Notes: generated by a model not told the origin, from the letters alone. Shown: positions 1 through 11,214, counted from the stretch's first letter. The stretch: DNA of 37,626 bases from Methanobrevibacter sp. (GCA_031284925.1 JAITXE010000079.1:1-37626); one strand, 5' to 3'. A program made the numbers and translations.

Positions 1-701
1 TATATTATTTTAATAATATTAACATTACTCTTTTTTAAAAAATTATTAACCCCATCAGATTTAAAAGGATTAAATCATTTCATGAAACTATTTAATTGAA
101 TCAAAAGCAATTTAAATTATATAATCACTTTTGAAGTTTAATTATAAGTTAAATTTTTAATTCTAGTATTTTTAAGAACATTACTATCATTTTATCTTTA
201 TTTTTTTTAAATTTTGGTAATATGCTACGAATTGAACAATTTAAAAGTACTCAGGATTGATAAAACATCTCTAAAACAATTAATCGGGCTAAAGTTTGTT
301 TCTCCAACACATGAGCAAAAGAATTGAAAAGAGATTTAAAACTATTAAATAAATTAGAAACAACAAAATCCCCAAGATAAAAAGATTAAACAGAAAATTT
401 GGAAATGATATAGATTTTAAGCACCGTTATTATAATTAATAATTACTTGAAGATAAATTAATAGAAATATTCCAATTATAATCATTTTTACTGGTGGAAA
501 ATTTCCATGAGGCAAGAACTTCATACTACTGATTTTTGGTAGTGGCTTTTAGTAATTTTTATTTTATCTTGTAAAAATGGGTGTTTTAATATTGTTGATT
601 CATTTTTCTGCTAAAAATATAAATAAGTAATACTAAATTTATAGGATATTATTTATAGTTCATTTTCTAAAGCAATATTTTTAAAAAAATTGGAAAATAT
701 C

Positions 702-1382
702 ATGTCTAAACTTAAAAGTAAAAAAAGCCTTGAGGTTAAAATTGAATCAATCCCAAAACACCCTAATCCAAAAGTTGAATTAGAACAGTATTCTACTCCA
801 GCAACAATAGCTGCTGATATTTTATGGAATGCTTATATTTTAGGTGATATTGATAAGAAAAATATTCTTGACTTAGGATCTGGTACAGGCATTTTTACTA
901 TTGGTTCTTTATTGTTGGGTGCAAAATATTCTATTGGTGTTGAAATTGATAAAGAATCTATAGATTTAGCTATTAAAACTGCTAAATCAATGGAATTAGC
1001 TAACTATAACTTTTTAAATGAAGATTTGTATTCTTTTACTGATCTTTCAAATGAAAATTTAAATAAAGATATTTTTAAAGAAATATTTAATCCTGTTGAT
1101 ACAGTTATTCAAAATCCCCCATTTGGATCTCAATTTAAGGGTAAAAGATCTTCTGATAGAATTTTTATTCAAGTTGCTATGCTGTTATCTCCTGTTGTTT
1201 ATTCTTTTCATATGGCAAAAACTGAAAACTTTTTAGATAGCTATTTTAAAAGTTATAATGGAAAAATCACCCATAAATTTTACTATGATTTTCCAATACC
1301 TAAAATCTATGACTTTCATAAAATGCAGAGTAAGAATATTCAAATTATTGTTTTAAGAGTTGAAAATAGAAATTTAATCTGA
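702..1382 (+). CDS. METTL5-like SAM-dependent methyltransferase (NPPFG motif)
   Basis: DLGSGTGIFTIGSLLLGA SAM-binding motif I and NPPFGSQ catalytic motif; ATG at 702 preferred over the TTG at 690. Confidence 0.8.
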   Translation: MSKLKSKKSLEVKIESIPKHPNPKVELEQYSTPATIAADILWNAYILGDIDKKNILDLGSGTGIFTIGSLLLGAKYSIGVEIDKESIDLAIKTAKSMELANYNFLNEDLYSFTDLSNENLNKDIFKEIFNPVDTVIQNPPFGSQFKGKRSSDRIFIQVAMLLSPVVYSFHMAKTENFLDSYFKSYNGKITHKFYYDFPIPKIYDFHKMQSKNIQIIVLRVENRNLI

Positions 1383-1968
1383 ATCTAATTTAATATCATC
1401 TTAATCATTATTTAAACTAATTTTTTCAATATATTTATTGATGAAAAATTAGATATATAAATTTAAGTGACTTGTTTTTTGATAGTAAACATTTAAATAC
1501 TTAAAAATTTAATATCTTTTTATTTGATATTATAATAAGTAATTTTAATTTTTTTAAAAATTTTAATGAAATAAAAATAACTTATTAAATTCTTTGAAAA
1601 GTTTTAATATAAAAATCTTTACTAATTTTACTTAATTAATATTAATGAGATACAAAGCACAATTTGTAGTTCAGTTCATTTAAATAATTAATTCTCTAAT
1701 TGGAGGGAACTTATATTAATGGGATTTGAATCTACCAGTATTATAATTGATATAATACTTGTTTGTATTTGCTTATCCCAGTTTCACTATTTTTAGTTAT
1801 TCTTACTATTAATTTAGTATTTTGTGCTTTTAGTGCTATTTGAATTGCTTGTTAAATGAATATTAATAATATTAAATCTTATTTCGATTATATTAAATAT
1901 TATTATAATACTTTCATTTATTATAAAATAGTAATAGTTTATATATGAATAAATACATATTTTTTTAA

Positions 1969-2826
1969 ATGTACAATGTAGGCTTAACTGTTTTTTTACC
2001 TGATTCATTTTTATCTGAAACTAAGGATTTAAAACTTAAAACTTCTAAAGTAGGAATTATTGGAAGAGCTTTGGCAGTTTTTAATGTCAATCAAGTTGTT
2101 ATTTATAGAGATACTACTAAAAATCAATTTGATACCCATAATGACATTGATAGAAATTTTTCGGATGGAAATTTTATCTCTAAACTCCTAAAATACATGG
2201 ATACACCTCAATATCTTAGAAAAAGTGTTTATCCTATTCAATCTGATCTTAAGTATGTAGGAATACTTCCTCCTCTTAGAACTCCAAATCATCCAGTTGA
2301 TGAAGCTGAATTAGGAGATTATAGGCAAGGATTCACTGTTAAGAGAAATAAAAAAGGAACATTTGTAGATATTGGAATGAAAGACTTAGCTTTTTGTAAG
2401 GATCAACTCACAGTTAATAAAGTTTTTAGCTTTAAAGTGACAAAGATAGCTAAAGAAGTAATTGTTATACCTGATGAACCAGATGATATATATTGGGGAT
2501 ATAAAACTTTATATAATCAAGAAACTCTTAAAAATAGTTTAAAATCAGTTAATTTTGATTTTGTCATAGTCACTACAAGATATGGTTCTGATATACGGTT
2601 TATTTTCAATGAGTTAAGTTCTGAAATTAAAAATCATGAGAATGTAGCTATATTATTTGGAAGTCCATACCATGGAATTTCTGAAGATATATTTAAAAGC
2701 ATTGAAAGTTCTTCACCAAATATAATTAAGCTAAATTCTATTCCAAATCAAGGAACAGAAACTGTTAGAACCGAAGAAGCCTTAATTTCAACATTAGCTA
2801 TTTTCAATATGATTTATAATGGATAA
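1969..2826 (+). CDS. SPOUT-superfamily putative RNA methyltransferase (MTH1-like), upstream of L3
   Basis: Protein pattern (LRTPNHP, IFGSPYHGI, NSIPNQGTETVRTEEAL knot region) and conserved position before rpl3. Confidence 0.8.
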   Translation: MYNVGLTVFLPDSFLSETKDLKLKTSKVGIIGRALAVFNVNQVVIYRDTTKNQFDTHNDIDRNFSDGNFISKLLKYMDTPQYLRKSVYPIQSDLKYVGILPPLRTPNHPVDEAELGDYRQGFTVKRNKKGTFVDIGMKDLAFCKDQLTVNKVFSFKVTKIAKEVIVIPDEPDDIYWGYKTLYNQETLKNSLKSVNFDFVIVTTRYGSDIRFIFNELSSEIKNHENVAILFGSPYHGISEDIFKSIESSSPNIIKLNSIPNQGTETVRTEEALISTLAIFNMIYNG

Positions 2827-3327
2827 TTAGAATAAATAAATGTTTTTTGTGGTAAGTAGCGTTTTATATTGAGTAGTAATTAATTATAAATAAGATTTGT
2901 AGTAAAAAATATTCATAATAAAATAAAAGGCTTGTAATATATTAAACTATAAAAATATGATTCATAAAATTAGATAGGTTTATATATATTTATTTATAAA
3001 TTATTATTTTATTATGTAAATCGATTTTTTTAGATTTTAATATTAATTATTAAAATAAATTTTCTTTAATTTAAAATTATTTTAAAATTAAAGTAATACT
3101 ATATATCAAATAATAATCTAAAATATTATATCCTAAAATTATAATTCAAATTAAAAATATTAAATTTGATATTATTAAAAATAAATTAAGCTTATATTTT
3201 TAAGGCATGTTTAGAAATTAAATTATATTATTAAATCTATAATCAATATAAATGCTGATTAATAAATACAATATAATTAATTTATAAGTAAAGTGATGTT
3301 TTTTAAAATAAAAGGGGGTAAAATAAA

Positions 3328-4338
3328 ATGACAAGACATCATCAACCAAGAAAGGGATCAGTTGCTTTTAGTCCAAGAAAAAGAGCAGCTAAAGAGACAC
3401 CAAGAATTAAGTCATGGCCTCAAAAAGACCAGCCAAAACTTTTGGGTTTTGCTGGATATAAAGTAGGTATGACTCATTTGATTTTAGTGGACAATGAAAA
3501 GAATTCACCTACAGAAGGAATGGAAATTGTTACTGCAGTAACTGTTTTAGAAGCACCACCTATGGTAGTAATGGGTGTAAAAGCTTATCAAAGAAATACT
3601 AAAGGGTTAGAGGTTATCACTGAAGTATGGGATGATAATTTAGATGAAACGCTTTCAAGGAAGATATCACTTCCTAAAACTTACAAAAAATCTGATGCAA
3701 TTAAAAGAATTAATGACTTATCAGATGATATAGTAGAAATAAAACTTTTAGTTCATACTAATCCTAAGTTAACAAGCTTACCTAAAAAGAAACCTGAAAT
3801 ATTCGAGTGTGGAATCGGTGGAAAGAATGTCGAAGAGAAATTAACAACTGGTCTTGAATTATTAGGTAAAGAAGTTAAAGCATCCGATGTTTTCTCACAA
3901 GGACAAGTTGTCGATTCAATAGCTGTTACAAAAGGTAAAGGATTTCAAGGACCTGTTAAGAGATTTGGAGTTAGAATTCAATATGGAAAAGCTGCCAGAA
4001 GTAGTAAAGGAAGACATGTTGGTTCTATAGGTCCATGGTCTCCTTCAAGAACTATGTGGACAGTTGCACAAGCAGGTCAGATGGGTTATCATAAAAGAAC
4101 TGAATATAATAAGAAAATCCTAAAAATCGGGGATGTTTCTCAAGTGGATGAAGTTAATCCCGATGGAGGATTTCTTAAATATGGGCTTCTTAAAAATGAT
4201 TTTATATTAGTTAAAGGATCACTTCCAGGATCAACTAAAAGATTAGTTATTCTAAGAGAAGGTATAAGAAATAAAGGTAAATCAAATGAAGCACCTCAAA
4301 TAAATTATATTAGTACAAAATCTAAACAAGGTGTCTAA
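3328..4338 (+). CDS. rpl3: 50S ribosomal protein L3
   Basis: MTRHHQPRKGSVAFSPRKRA, GKGFQGPVKRFGV; GGGGG Shine-Dalgarno. Confidence 0.97.
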   Translation: MTRHHQPRKGSVAFSPRKRAAKETPRIKSWPQKDQPKLLGFAGYKVGMTHLILVDNEKNSPTEGMEIVTAVTVLEAPPMVVMGVKAYQRNTKGLEVITEVWDDNLDETLSRKISLPKTYKKSDAIKRINDLSDDIVEIKLLVHTNPKLTSLPKKKPEIFECGIGGKNVEEKLTTGLELLGKEVKASDVFSQGQVVDSIAVTKGKGFQGPVKRFGVRIQYGKAARSSKGRHVGSIGPWSPSRTMWTVAQAGQMGYHKRTEYNKKILKIGDVSQVDEVNPDGGFLKYGLLKNDFILVKGSLPGSTKRLVILREGIRNKGKSNEAPQINYISTKSKQGV

Positions 4339-4358
4339 TTCATAAAAAAGTGATTGAT

Positions 4359-5123
4359 ATGAAAGTTAATGTTTATTCAATTGAAGGAAAGGTTAAAGGA
4401 GAAATTGATTTACCTGATATTTTTGAGGAAGAATTTAGACCAGATCTTATAAAAAGAGCGGTTATTTCTTCACAAACAGCAAGAGTACAACCATGGGGTC
4501 CTGATCCTATGGCGGGAAAAAGAACATCCGCTAAGTCTTGGGGTTCTGGTAGAGGAGCTGCTAAGGTTCCTAGGATAAAAAATGGTTCAAGGGCAGCATT
4601 TGTTGCTCATACTGTAGGTGGTAGAAAAGCACATCCACCAAGACCTCAGAAAAATTATCATGAGAAAATCAACATTAAAGAAAGAAGATTTGCTATAAGA
4701 TCAGCTATTGCAGCAACTTTAAATTCAGAGGCTGTTAAAAATAGATGTCATAAATTAGATAATGTAGCAGAAGTACCTTTAATTGTTGAAGATGAATTAG
4801 CTACTATTAGGAAAACTAAAGAAACTCGTAGAGTATTCCAGAACTTAGGCATTTATGATGATATAGAACGGGCCAAAAAAGGAAGACATATTAAAGCTGG
4901 TAAGGGTAAAATGAGAGGAAGAAAATACAGAACTCCTAAAGGTCCACTAATTGTCGTAGCTGAGGATAAAGGTATAGGATTGGGTGGAAGAAACCATGCT
5001 GGTCTTGATATAGTATCTGCTCAAAATTTAAATGCTGAATTACTCGCACCCGGAACTCAACCTGGAAGATTAACTGTATTCACAACTTCTGCTGTAGAGA
5101 AATTAGGTGGTTTATTCCAATAA
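4359..5123 (+). CDS. rpl4: 50S ribosomal protein L4
   Basis: Archaeal L4 pattern (WGSGRGAAKVPRIKNGSRAAFV); ATG 4359 follows GTGAT, so the ORF-track start at 4350 is probably too early. Confidence 0.96.
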   Translation: MKVNVYSIEGKVKGEIDLPDIFEEEFRPDLIKRAVISSQTARVQPWGPDPMAGKRTSAKSWGSGRGAAKVPRIKNGSRAAFVAHTVGGRKAHPPRPQKNYHEKINIKERRFAIRSAIAATLNSEAVKNRCHKLDNVAEVPLIVEDELATIRKTKETRRVFQNLGIYDDIERAKKGRHIKAGKGKMRGRKYRTPKGPLIVVAEDKGIGLGGRNHAGLDIVSAQNLNAELLAPGTQPGRLTVFTTSAVEKLGGLFQ

Positions 5124-5206
5124 GATTAATAAATCAAAGATAATAATACTAAAAATAATAATAAGTATAATATAATAATAATAAAAAATAATTATATGGT
5201 GAATTT

Positions 5207-5467
5207 ATGGATTCATATTCAGTGATTGTTAGACCTCATGTTAGTGAAAAAACAACAAATCAAGTTGATCAAAATAATGAGATTTCGTTTGTTGTTTTAA
5301 GAGAAAGCAATAAAAGTGAGATTAAAAAAGCTTTTGAACATTTGTTTGAAGAAGATGTTGAAAGAGTCAATACACATATAAACCATAAAGGTTTAAAAAT
5401 TGCTTCTATTAAACTCTCACAAGCAGGTAAAGCTGATGATATTGCTATTAGAATTGGAATATTCTAA
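5207..5467 (+). CDS. rpl23: 50S ribosomal protein L23
   Basis: RPHVSEKTTNQV motif, operon position. Confidence 0.95.
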   Translation: MDSYSVIVRPHVSEKTTNQVDQNNEISFVVLRESNKSEIKKAFEHLFEEDVERVNTHINHKGLKIASIKLSQAGKADDIAIRIGIF

Positions 5468-5481
5468 TTGGAGGATTTTTT

Positions 5482-6207
5482 ATGGGAAAACGTTTAATAC
5501 ACCAAAGGAGAGGTAGAGGAACACCTAAATATCGTAGTGCCTCTCATAGGTTTAAAGCTAAGATAAGATATAGAATACAAGATGAAATAGAAAAAGAAAG
5601 TGTTTTAGAAGGTAAAATTGTGGATATAGTTCATGATCCTGGAAGAAATGCACCAATTGCAGACGTTAAATTTAAAAATGGGGAAAGAAAATATATATTA
5701 GCCCCTGAAAGTATCCAAGTTGATGATGATATAGAATGTGGTGCTTTAGCTTCAATAAACTTAGGTAATACCTTACCTTTGGGTAAAATTCCAGAAGGAA
5801 CTCCAATATATAATATTGAAAATAGACCTGGAGATGGAGGACGATTTGTTAAGTCTTCAGGAAATTATGCTTCTTTAATTACTTTAGATTCTGAAAAGGC
5901 AGTTGTTGAACTACCTTCAGGAGAATTAAAATCCTTAAATCTTAACTGTAGAGCTACTATCGGTGTAGTTGCTGGTGGAGGAAGAAAAGAAAAGCCATTC
6001 CTTAAAGCAGGAACAAGATGGCATGCATTTAAAGCGAAAGGCAAACGATCTATGACTGTTAGAGGTGTAGCTATGAATGCGGTTGACCATCCTCATGGGG
6101 GAGGAAATAGGCAGCATCCTGGACGACCAACGACTATTTCAAGACATGCACCACCAGGAAGAAAAGTAGGATCTATTGCAGCTAAACGGACTGGAAAAAG
6201 GAGATAA
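5482..6207 (+). CDS. rpl2: 50S ribosomal protein L2
   Basis: MGKRLIHQRRGRGTPKYR, VDHPHGGGNRQHPGRPTTISRHAPPGRKVGSIAAKRTG. Confidence 0.98.
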   Translation: MGKRLIHQRRGRGTPKYRSASHRFKAKIRYRIQDEIEKESVLEGKIVDIVHDPGRNAPIADVKFKNGERKYILAPESIQVDDDIECGALASINLGNTLPLGKIPEGTPIYNIENRPGDGGRFVKSSGNYASLITLDSEKAVVELPSGELKSLNLNCRATIGVVAGGGRKEKPFLKAGTRWHAFKAKGKRSMTVRGVAMNAVDHPHGGGNRQHPGRPTTISRHAPPGRKVGSIAAKRTGKRR

Positions 6208-6225
6208 TAATTAGGAGGTGACTTA

Positions 6226-6642
6226 TTGGCAAAGAAAGAATTTAATTATCATGGACATACATTAAAAGAACTTCAAAAATTGTCTTTGGAAGAATTAGGT
6301 AAATTATTACCTGCAAGACAGAGAAGATCTTTAAAAAGAGGATTTTTACCAAGGCAACAAATTGTGCTTGATAAAATGAGAAAATTAAACGAGAAAAATA
6401 ATAAGACAAAAGGTGGAAAACCTGTGGTTATAAAAACCCATTGTAGAGATATGATCGTACTTCCAGAAATGGTGGGTACTACTTTTGGAATATATAATGG
6501 CAAAGAATTTGTTCAAGTTACATTTACTTCAGAGATGATAGGTTCATATTTTGGAGAATTTGCACCTACAAGACAAAAAGTTCAGCACGGAGATCCTGGT
6601 ATGGGAGCTACAAGGTCTTCAATGTTTGTGCCTCTTAAATAG
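6226..6642 (+). CDS. rps19: 30S ribosomal protein S19 (TTG start)
   Basis: [35 protein letters not shown] Shine-Dalgarno. Confidence 0.96.
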   Translation: MAKKEFNYHGHTLKELQKLSLEELGKLLPARQRRSLKRGFLPRQQIVLDKMRKLNEKNNKTKGGKPVVIKTHCRDMIVLPEMVGTTFGIYNGKEFVQVTFTSEMIGSYFGEFAPTRQKVQHGDPGMGATRSSMFVPLK

Positions 6643-6653
6643 GAGATTAAATT

Positions 6654-7121
6654 ATGGGAAATAAATATGTTTACAATGGAGCTGATAATTCTAAAACAGC
6701 TCGTGCGATGGGTAAAACCCTCAAAATTTCTCCTAAACATTCTATTGAGATTTGTAGAGAAATAAGAGGAATGAAACTTGATAGTGCTAGAGATTATTTA
6801 GATAAAGTTATTAATATGAAGAAACCAATTCCATTTAAAAGACATAATAAAAAAGTTGGACATAGAAAAGGATTAAAAGGATGGCCAACTGGTAGATATC
6901 CTATTAAAGCTTCTAAGGCAATATTGAAAGTTTTAGAAAATGCAGAAGCAAATGCTGAATATAAAGGTTTAGATACAGAAAATTTATTAATTGAACATAT
7001 CTCAAGCCATAGAGGAATTGTCTTTAGAGGTTTTATTCCAAGAGCTTTTGGAAGATCAACTCCTTCTAATATGACATCAACCCATATCCAAGTGGTTTTA
7101 AAGGAGTTACAAAATGATTGA
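6654..7121 (+). CDS. rpl22: 50S ribosomal protein L22
   Basis: Archaeal L22 pattern, [21 protein letters not shown]; overlaps S3 start. Confidence 0.95.
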   Translation: MGNKYVYNGADNSKTARAMGKTLKISPKHSIEICREIRGMKLDSARDYLDKVINMKKPIPFKRHNKKVGHRKGLKGWPTGRYPIKASKAILKVLENAEANAEYKGLDTENLLIEHISSHRGIVFRGFIPRAFGRSTPSNMTSTHIQVVLKELQND

Positions 7122-7896
7122 GAAAGATTTTGTTACAGAAGGTCTTAGAAGAACCAAAATTGAAGAATATTTGGAAAATAAGCTTGAAAGAGCTGGATAT
7201 GGTGGAATGAGTGTTCAAGTCAATCCTCTCGGTACAATGATTATAGTTTTTGCAGAAAGACCTGGTATGGTGATTGGAAGAGGAGGAAAAACTGTTCGTG
7301 GAATTACTCAAACTTTAAAAGATGATTTTAAGCTTGATAATCCTCAAGTTGAAGTTAAAGAAGTTGATGTTCCAGAACTTAATCCAAAAATCATGGCTCA
7401 TAAAATTGCATCTATGTTGCAAAGAGGTATGCACTTTAGAAGAGTCGCTTATTCAACATTACGTAGAATAATGGGAGCTGGTGCACAAGGTGTAGAAGTT
7501 ACTATTTCTGGTAAAATAAGAGGTTCAAGATCAGCAACAGCTAAATTTGTCGACGGATACATAAAAAAATGTGGTGAGCCTGCAACTAGATTTGTTAAAG
7601 AAGGTTTTTCAACCGTCCAATTAAAACCAGGAGTTTTAGGAATATTTGTTAGAATAATGCCCCCAGGTGTAGATTTACCAGATAAAGTTGATATCTTAGC
7701 TCCTAAAATTGAAGAAGAAAAAGTCGCTGATGATCCAAAATTATCTAAGGATGAAGGTCTTGATGAAGATATTGATAGTATTGAAGAAGTTGAAGAACTT
7801 GTAGATTTAGATGATGAAAATCTTGAGGAAATAGAAGATATTAAAGATACTGAAGAAGTTGAAGAACTTGTAGACTTAGATAAATCAAATAATTAA
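7114..7896 (+). CDS. rps3: 30S ribosomal protein S3 with acidic C-terminal extension
   Basis: KH domain [40 protein letters not shown]; acidic tail from about residue 205. Confidence 0.96.
   Translation: MIEKDFVTEGLRRTKIEEYLENKLERAGYGGMSVQVNPLGTMIIVFAERPGMVIGRGGKTVRGITQTLKDDFKLDNPQVEVKEVDVPELNPKIMAHKIASMLQRGMHFRRVAYSTLRRIMGAGAQGVEVTISGKIRGSRSATAKFVDGYIKKCGEPATRFVKEGFSTVQLKPGVLGIFVRIMPPGVDLPDKVDILAPKIEEEKVADDPKLSKDEGLDEDIDSIEEVEELVDLDDENLEEIEDIKDTEEVEELVDLDKSNN
7783..7881 (+). repeat. Direct repeat pair in the S3 tail (7783-7812 and 7852-7881)
   Basis: GAAGAAGTTGAAGAACTTGTAGA[T/C]TTAGAT twice, 29/30 identical; both encode [10 protein letters not shown]. Confidence 0.9.
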
Positions 7897-7937
7897 TAAA
7901 ATATTAACTTATACTAAAATCAATAAAGGTGTGCTAA

Positions 7938-8144
7938 ATGGCAATTTTAAGAAGTAAAGATATTTGGGAAATGGATGTTGATGATATCCAAGATAAATTA
8001 AATGAACTTAAAAAAGAATTGTCCAAAAATATCTCCAAAAGTTCTGCAAGTGGAGTTAATGATAATCCTGGCAAAATAAGAGAATTAAAAAGAACTATAG
8101 CTCGTGTTATTACAATTTTGAGCCAAAAACAGAAGGAGAGATAA
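7938..8144 (+). CDS. rpl29: 50S ribosomal protein L29
   Basis: MAILRSKDIWEMDVDDIQDKLNELKKEL; GTGT-ATG context. Confidence 0.93.
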   Translation: MAILRSKDIWEMDVDDIQDKLNELKKELSKNISKSSASGVNDNPGKIRELKRTIARVITILSQKQKER

Positions 8145-8480
8145 ATGAAAATTTGTGATGTTTGTGGTCTTCCAGAAGAACTTTGTGTTTGCCAAGAAAT
8201 TGCAAGAGAAGTTCAAACTGTTAAAGTCTATACTGTGAGAAGACGTTTTGGAAAGCTCATGACTATTGTAGAAGGTATTGATGAACATGATATTGATGTA
8301 AAAGATCTTACTAAAGAACTTAAAGCTCGTTGTGCATGTGGTGGAACAGCTAAAAAAGGCCAAATTGAACTTCAAGGAGATCATAAGAGTAAGGTTAAAA
8401 AAATATTATCTGATATGGGATTTTCATCCGATACAATTGAGATTAAAGAGTCAAATAGAAAATTCAATAAAAGAAAATAA
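8145..8480 (+). CDS. Translation initiation factor SUI1/aIF1 homolog
   Basis: [52 protein letters not shown]. Confidence 0.95.
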   Translation: MKICDVCGLPEELCVCQEIAREVQTVKVYTVRRRFGKLMTIVEGIDEHDIDVKDLTKELKARCACGGTAKKGQIELQGDHKSKVKKILSDMGFSSDTIEIKESNRKFNKRK

Positions 8481-8522
8481 AAGTTTGTAAAAAGATTAAT
8501 ATTAAACTTTTTTTTGATTATT

Positions 8523-8831
8523 ATGATACTTACAAATAATATATTTCGTCATGAGTTAATTGGATTATATCTTGAAGTTGTAAATAGCTCTAATAAATCA
8601 TTAATTGGGTTATGTGGAAATGTTGTGGATGAGACAAAAAAAACTTTATCTATTGATCTATGTGGTGCTGAATTAAAAGATCACAATTTAAGTTTTAGTC
8701 AAAAAATGATTCCTAAGAAAAATTCTATTTTTCATTTTAAGATTCCGAATGGTAAGTGGGTTGAAATTGAAGGAAAAATTTTACTTAGCTCTCCAGAAGA
8801 TAGAATTAAAAAAAAATTTAAAAAAATATAG
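8523..8831 (+). CDS. rnp1: Ribonuclease P protein component 1 (Rpp29/Pop4 family)
   Basis: [34 protein letters not shown]; position between SUI1 and S17; exact start uncertain. Confidence 0.87.
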   Translation: MILTNNIFRHELIGLYLEVVNSSNKSLIGLCGNVVDETKKTLSIDLCGAELKDHNLSFSQKMIPKKNSIFHFKIPNGKWVEIEGKILLSSPEDRIKKKFKKI

Positions 8832-8842
8832 CTGGTGATAAA

Positions 8843-9163
8843 ATGATAGGATTAGATGTTCCAGAACCAGAAAATGTATGTAATGATCCTAATTGTCCAT
8901 TTCATGGTGCTTTACCTGTTAGAGGACAAGTAATTGAAGGCATAGTTGTTAGTAATAAGGCAGATAGGACAATTACTATAGAAAGAAGTTATTATAAATT
9001 TATTAAGAAATATGAAAGATATGAAAAGAGAAAATCTAAACTTAGTGTCCATAAGCCAGATTGCTTGGATGTTGATGTAGGAGATTCTGTAAAAGTTGCA
9101 GAATGCAAACCTTTAAGTAAAACAAAACATTTTGTTTTAGTTGAAGTTAAAGGAGATGAATAA
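8843..9163 (+). CDS. rps17: 30S ribosomal protein S17
   Basis: [35 protein letters not shown]. Confidence 0.96.
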   Translation: MIGLDVPEPENVCNDPNCPFHGALPVRGQVIEGIVVSNKADRTITIERSYYKFIKKYERYEKRKSKLSVHKPDCLDVDVGDSVKVAECKPLSKTKHFVLVEVKGDE

Positions 9164-9562
9164 ATGAAGCCAATCAAATCAAATATATCTAAATCTTTAC
9201 CGATAGGAGCCAATCTTCACTGTGTTGATAATACTGGGGCTCGTGAAATTGAAATTATAGCAGTAAAAGGATATAAAGGGGTTCGTAGGCGTCTTGCTGT
9301 AGCTGGTGTTGGAGATCTCATTGTAGCCTCCGTTAAGAAAGGAACTGCTGACATGAGACGTGAAATAGTTAATGCGGTAATTGTAAGACAAAAAAAAGAA
9401 TATAAACGTGCAGATGGAATACGAATAAAATTTGAAGATAATGCTGCGGTTATTATAACTCCTGAAGGTGTTCTTAAAGGCTCTGAAATAAGGGGTCCTG
9501 TAGCTAAAGAAGCTGCTGATAGATGGTCAAGTGTTGGTAGTGTTGCAAGTATTTTAGTTTAA
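9164..9562 (+). CDS. rpl14: 50S ribosomal protein L14
   Basis: [39 protein letters not shown]. Confidence 0.97.
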   Translation: MKPIKSNISKSLPIGANLHCVDNTGAREIEIIAVKGYKGVRRRLAVAGVGDLIVASVKKGTADMRREIVNAVIVRQKKEYKRADGIRIKFEDNAAVIITPEGVLKGSEIRGPVAKEAADRWSSVGSVASILV

Positions 9563-9573
9563 GGTGAATTAAT

Positions 9574-9927
9574 ATGTCAAAACAACCAAGAAAACAAAGA
9601 AAAGCTCTTTTTAATGAATCTTTACACAATCGAAAAAGAAGAATTAGTGTTAATTTAAGTAAAGATCTTCAAGATGATTATAGTAGAAGATCTTTGCCTG
9701 TAAAATCAGGAGACACAGTTGAAGTAGTTCGAGGTGATTATAAAGGTGACAAAGGGAAAGTACAAAAAGTAAATTATAATAATTATAGTGTTATAATTGA
9801 AGGAGTTACTAAAGCTAAAACTGATGGTACTGATACATTTTTCCCAGTACATCCTTCAAATCTCGTGATTGTTAGTGTAGATATGAAAGATGATTTTAGA
9901 ATTAAAATTATAGATAGGAAGTCATGA
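9574..9927 (+). CDS. rpl24: 50S ribosomal protein L24
   Basis: [24 protein letters not shown] motif [18 protein letters not shown]. Confidence 0.96.
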   Translation: MSKQPRKQRKALFNESLHNRKRRISVNLSKDLQDDYSRRSLPVKSGDTVEVVRGDYKGDKGKVQKVNYNNYSVIIEGVTKAKTDGTDTFFPVHPSNLVIVSVDMKDDFRIKIIDRKS

Positions 9928-9928
9928 T

Positions 9929-10657
9929 ATGGCAAATATGGGTTCAAGAAAACATTTAAAAAGATTTAAGGCACCAAAAAATTGGTCTCTTCATAGAAAA
10001 GAAAAAAAATGGGTTGTTAAACCATCTCCAGGATCTCATTCTATCCAAAATTCCTTATCTTTATTATTTGTTATGAGAGATGTATTAAAATTATCAGACA
10101 ATGCAAGAGAAGCTAAAAGAATTATTAATACGGGCAATATTTTAGTAGATGGAAGAGTTATTAAGGATTATAAATTCCCTGTTGGCTTTATGGATATAAT
10201 TCAGATTCCAAAAACTGAAGATGTTTATAGGGTTCTCCCTGATTTAAAAGGTAGATTAACTCTTCATCCTATTGTTAGTGAAAATGCAAGTTTTAAAATA
10301 GCTAAAGTTCTTAATAAAACTATTCTAAAAAAAGGTTTAAAGCAAATTAACTTACATGATGGTAGAAATATAAATTCTGATGAAAATGTAAATGTTGATG
10401 ATGTTGTTAAATTGCAAATTCCTGAACAAGAGATTCAAGAAGTTTACAAATTTGAAGAAGGAGCAACAGTTTTAGTAACCTCTGGTAAACATACTGGAGA
10501 AATTGGAATTATTAAAGATATCATAATTAATAAATCTTCTAATAAAAATACAGTTGTAGTTGAAAATGACAAGAAAAAAGAATTTTTAACTTTAAGAGAT
10601 TATGTGTTTGTTATAGGTAAAGATAGCCCTGTAATTTCACTTCCTGGAGGAAATTAG
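9929..10657 (+). CDS. rps4e: 30S ribosomal protein S4e
   Basis: [17 protein letters not shown]4-like and KOW domains. Confidence 0.96.
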   Translation: MANMGSRKHLKRFKAPKNWSLHRKEKKWVVKPSPGSHSIQNSLSLLFVMRDVLKLSDNAREAKRIINTGNILVDGRVIKDYKFPVGFMDIIQIPKTEDVYRVLPDLKGRLTLHPIVSENASFKIAKVLNKTILKKGLKQINLHDGRNINSDENVNVDDVVKLQIPEQEIQEVYKFEEGATVLVTSGKHTGEIGIIKDIIINKSSNKNTVVVENDKKKEFLTLRDYVFVIGKDSPVISLPGGN

Positions 10658-11164
10658 ATGAATCCGATGGAAAATGTCAAAATATCAAAGACAACATTAA
10701 ATATTGGTGTTGGTGAATCTGGAGATAGATTATCTAAAGCAATTAATTTACTGGAAACTTTAACAGGACAGAAACCTGTTAGAACATTTTCTAAAGTTAC
10801 AAATCCTGAATTTGGTATTAGAAAGCACCAACCTATTGCATGTAAAGTGACTCTTCGAGGAAAAAAGGCAAATGATGCAATTAAATTAGTTTTAGATGGT
10901 ATTGGAAGTAATATAAGAAAAACTCAATTTGATGCACAAGGAAATCTTTCTTTTGGAATAGAAGAACATATTGATATGCCAGGAATTAGATATGATCCAG
11001 ATATAGGAATTTTTGGGATTAATGTTAATATTACTTTTGAAAAGCCAGGTTATAGAATTAAGCATAGAAAAATACAGGAAAAAAAGATTCCTAATAGACA
11101 TAGGGTTAAAAAAGATCAAACTATTAAATTTATGGAAAATAATTTTCAGGTTAATATTGAATAA
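10658..11164 (+). CDS. rpl5: 50S ribosomal protein L5
   Basis: [36 protein letters not shown]. Confidence 0.96.
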   Translation: MNPMENVKISKTTLNIGVGESGDRLSKAINLLETLTGQKPVRTFSKVTNPEFGIRKHQPIACKVTLRGKKANDAIKLVLDGIGSNIRKTQFDAQGNLSFGIEEHIDMPGIRYDPDIGIFGINVNITFEKPGYRIKHRKIQEKKIPNRHRVKKDQTIKFMENNFQVNIE

Positions 11165-11214
11165 ATTTTTCATGATTACATATAAAATAAATGAAAATTT
11201 TAAAGGTGATAAAT

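Noticed and set aside
1814-2008. 64-aa minus-strand ORF overlapping the start of the SPOUT gene
   Set aside because: Asn/Ile/Tyr-rich translation of AT-rich DNA with no motif.
5935-9391. Minus-strand ORFs opposite ribosomal genes (5935-6117, 6273-6503, 7066-7311, 8085-8384, 8992-9213, 9197-9391)
   Set aside because: Antisense to strongly recognisable conserved + strand proteins, low-complexity translations, no recognisable motif or ribosome-binding site.
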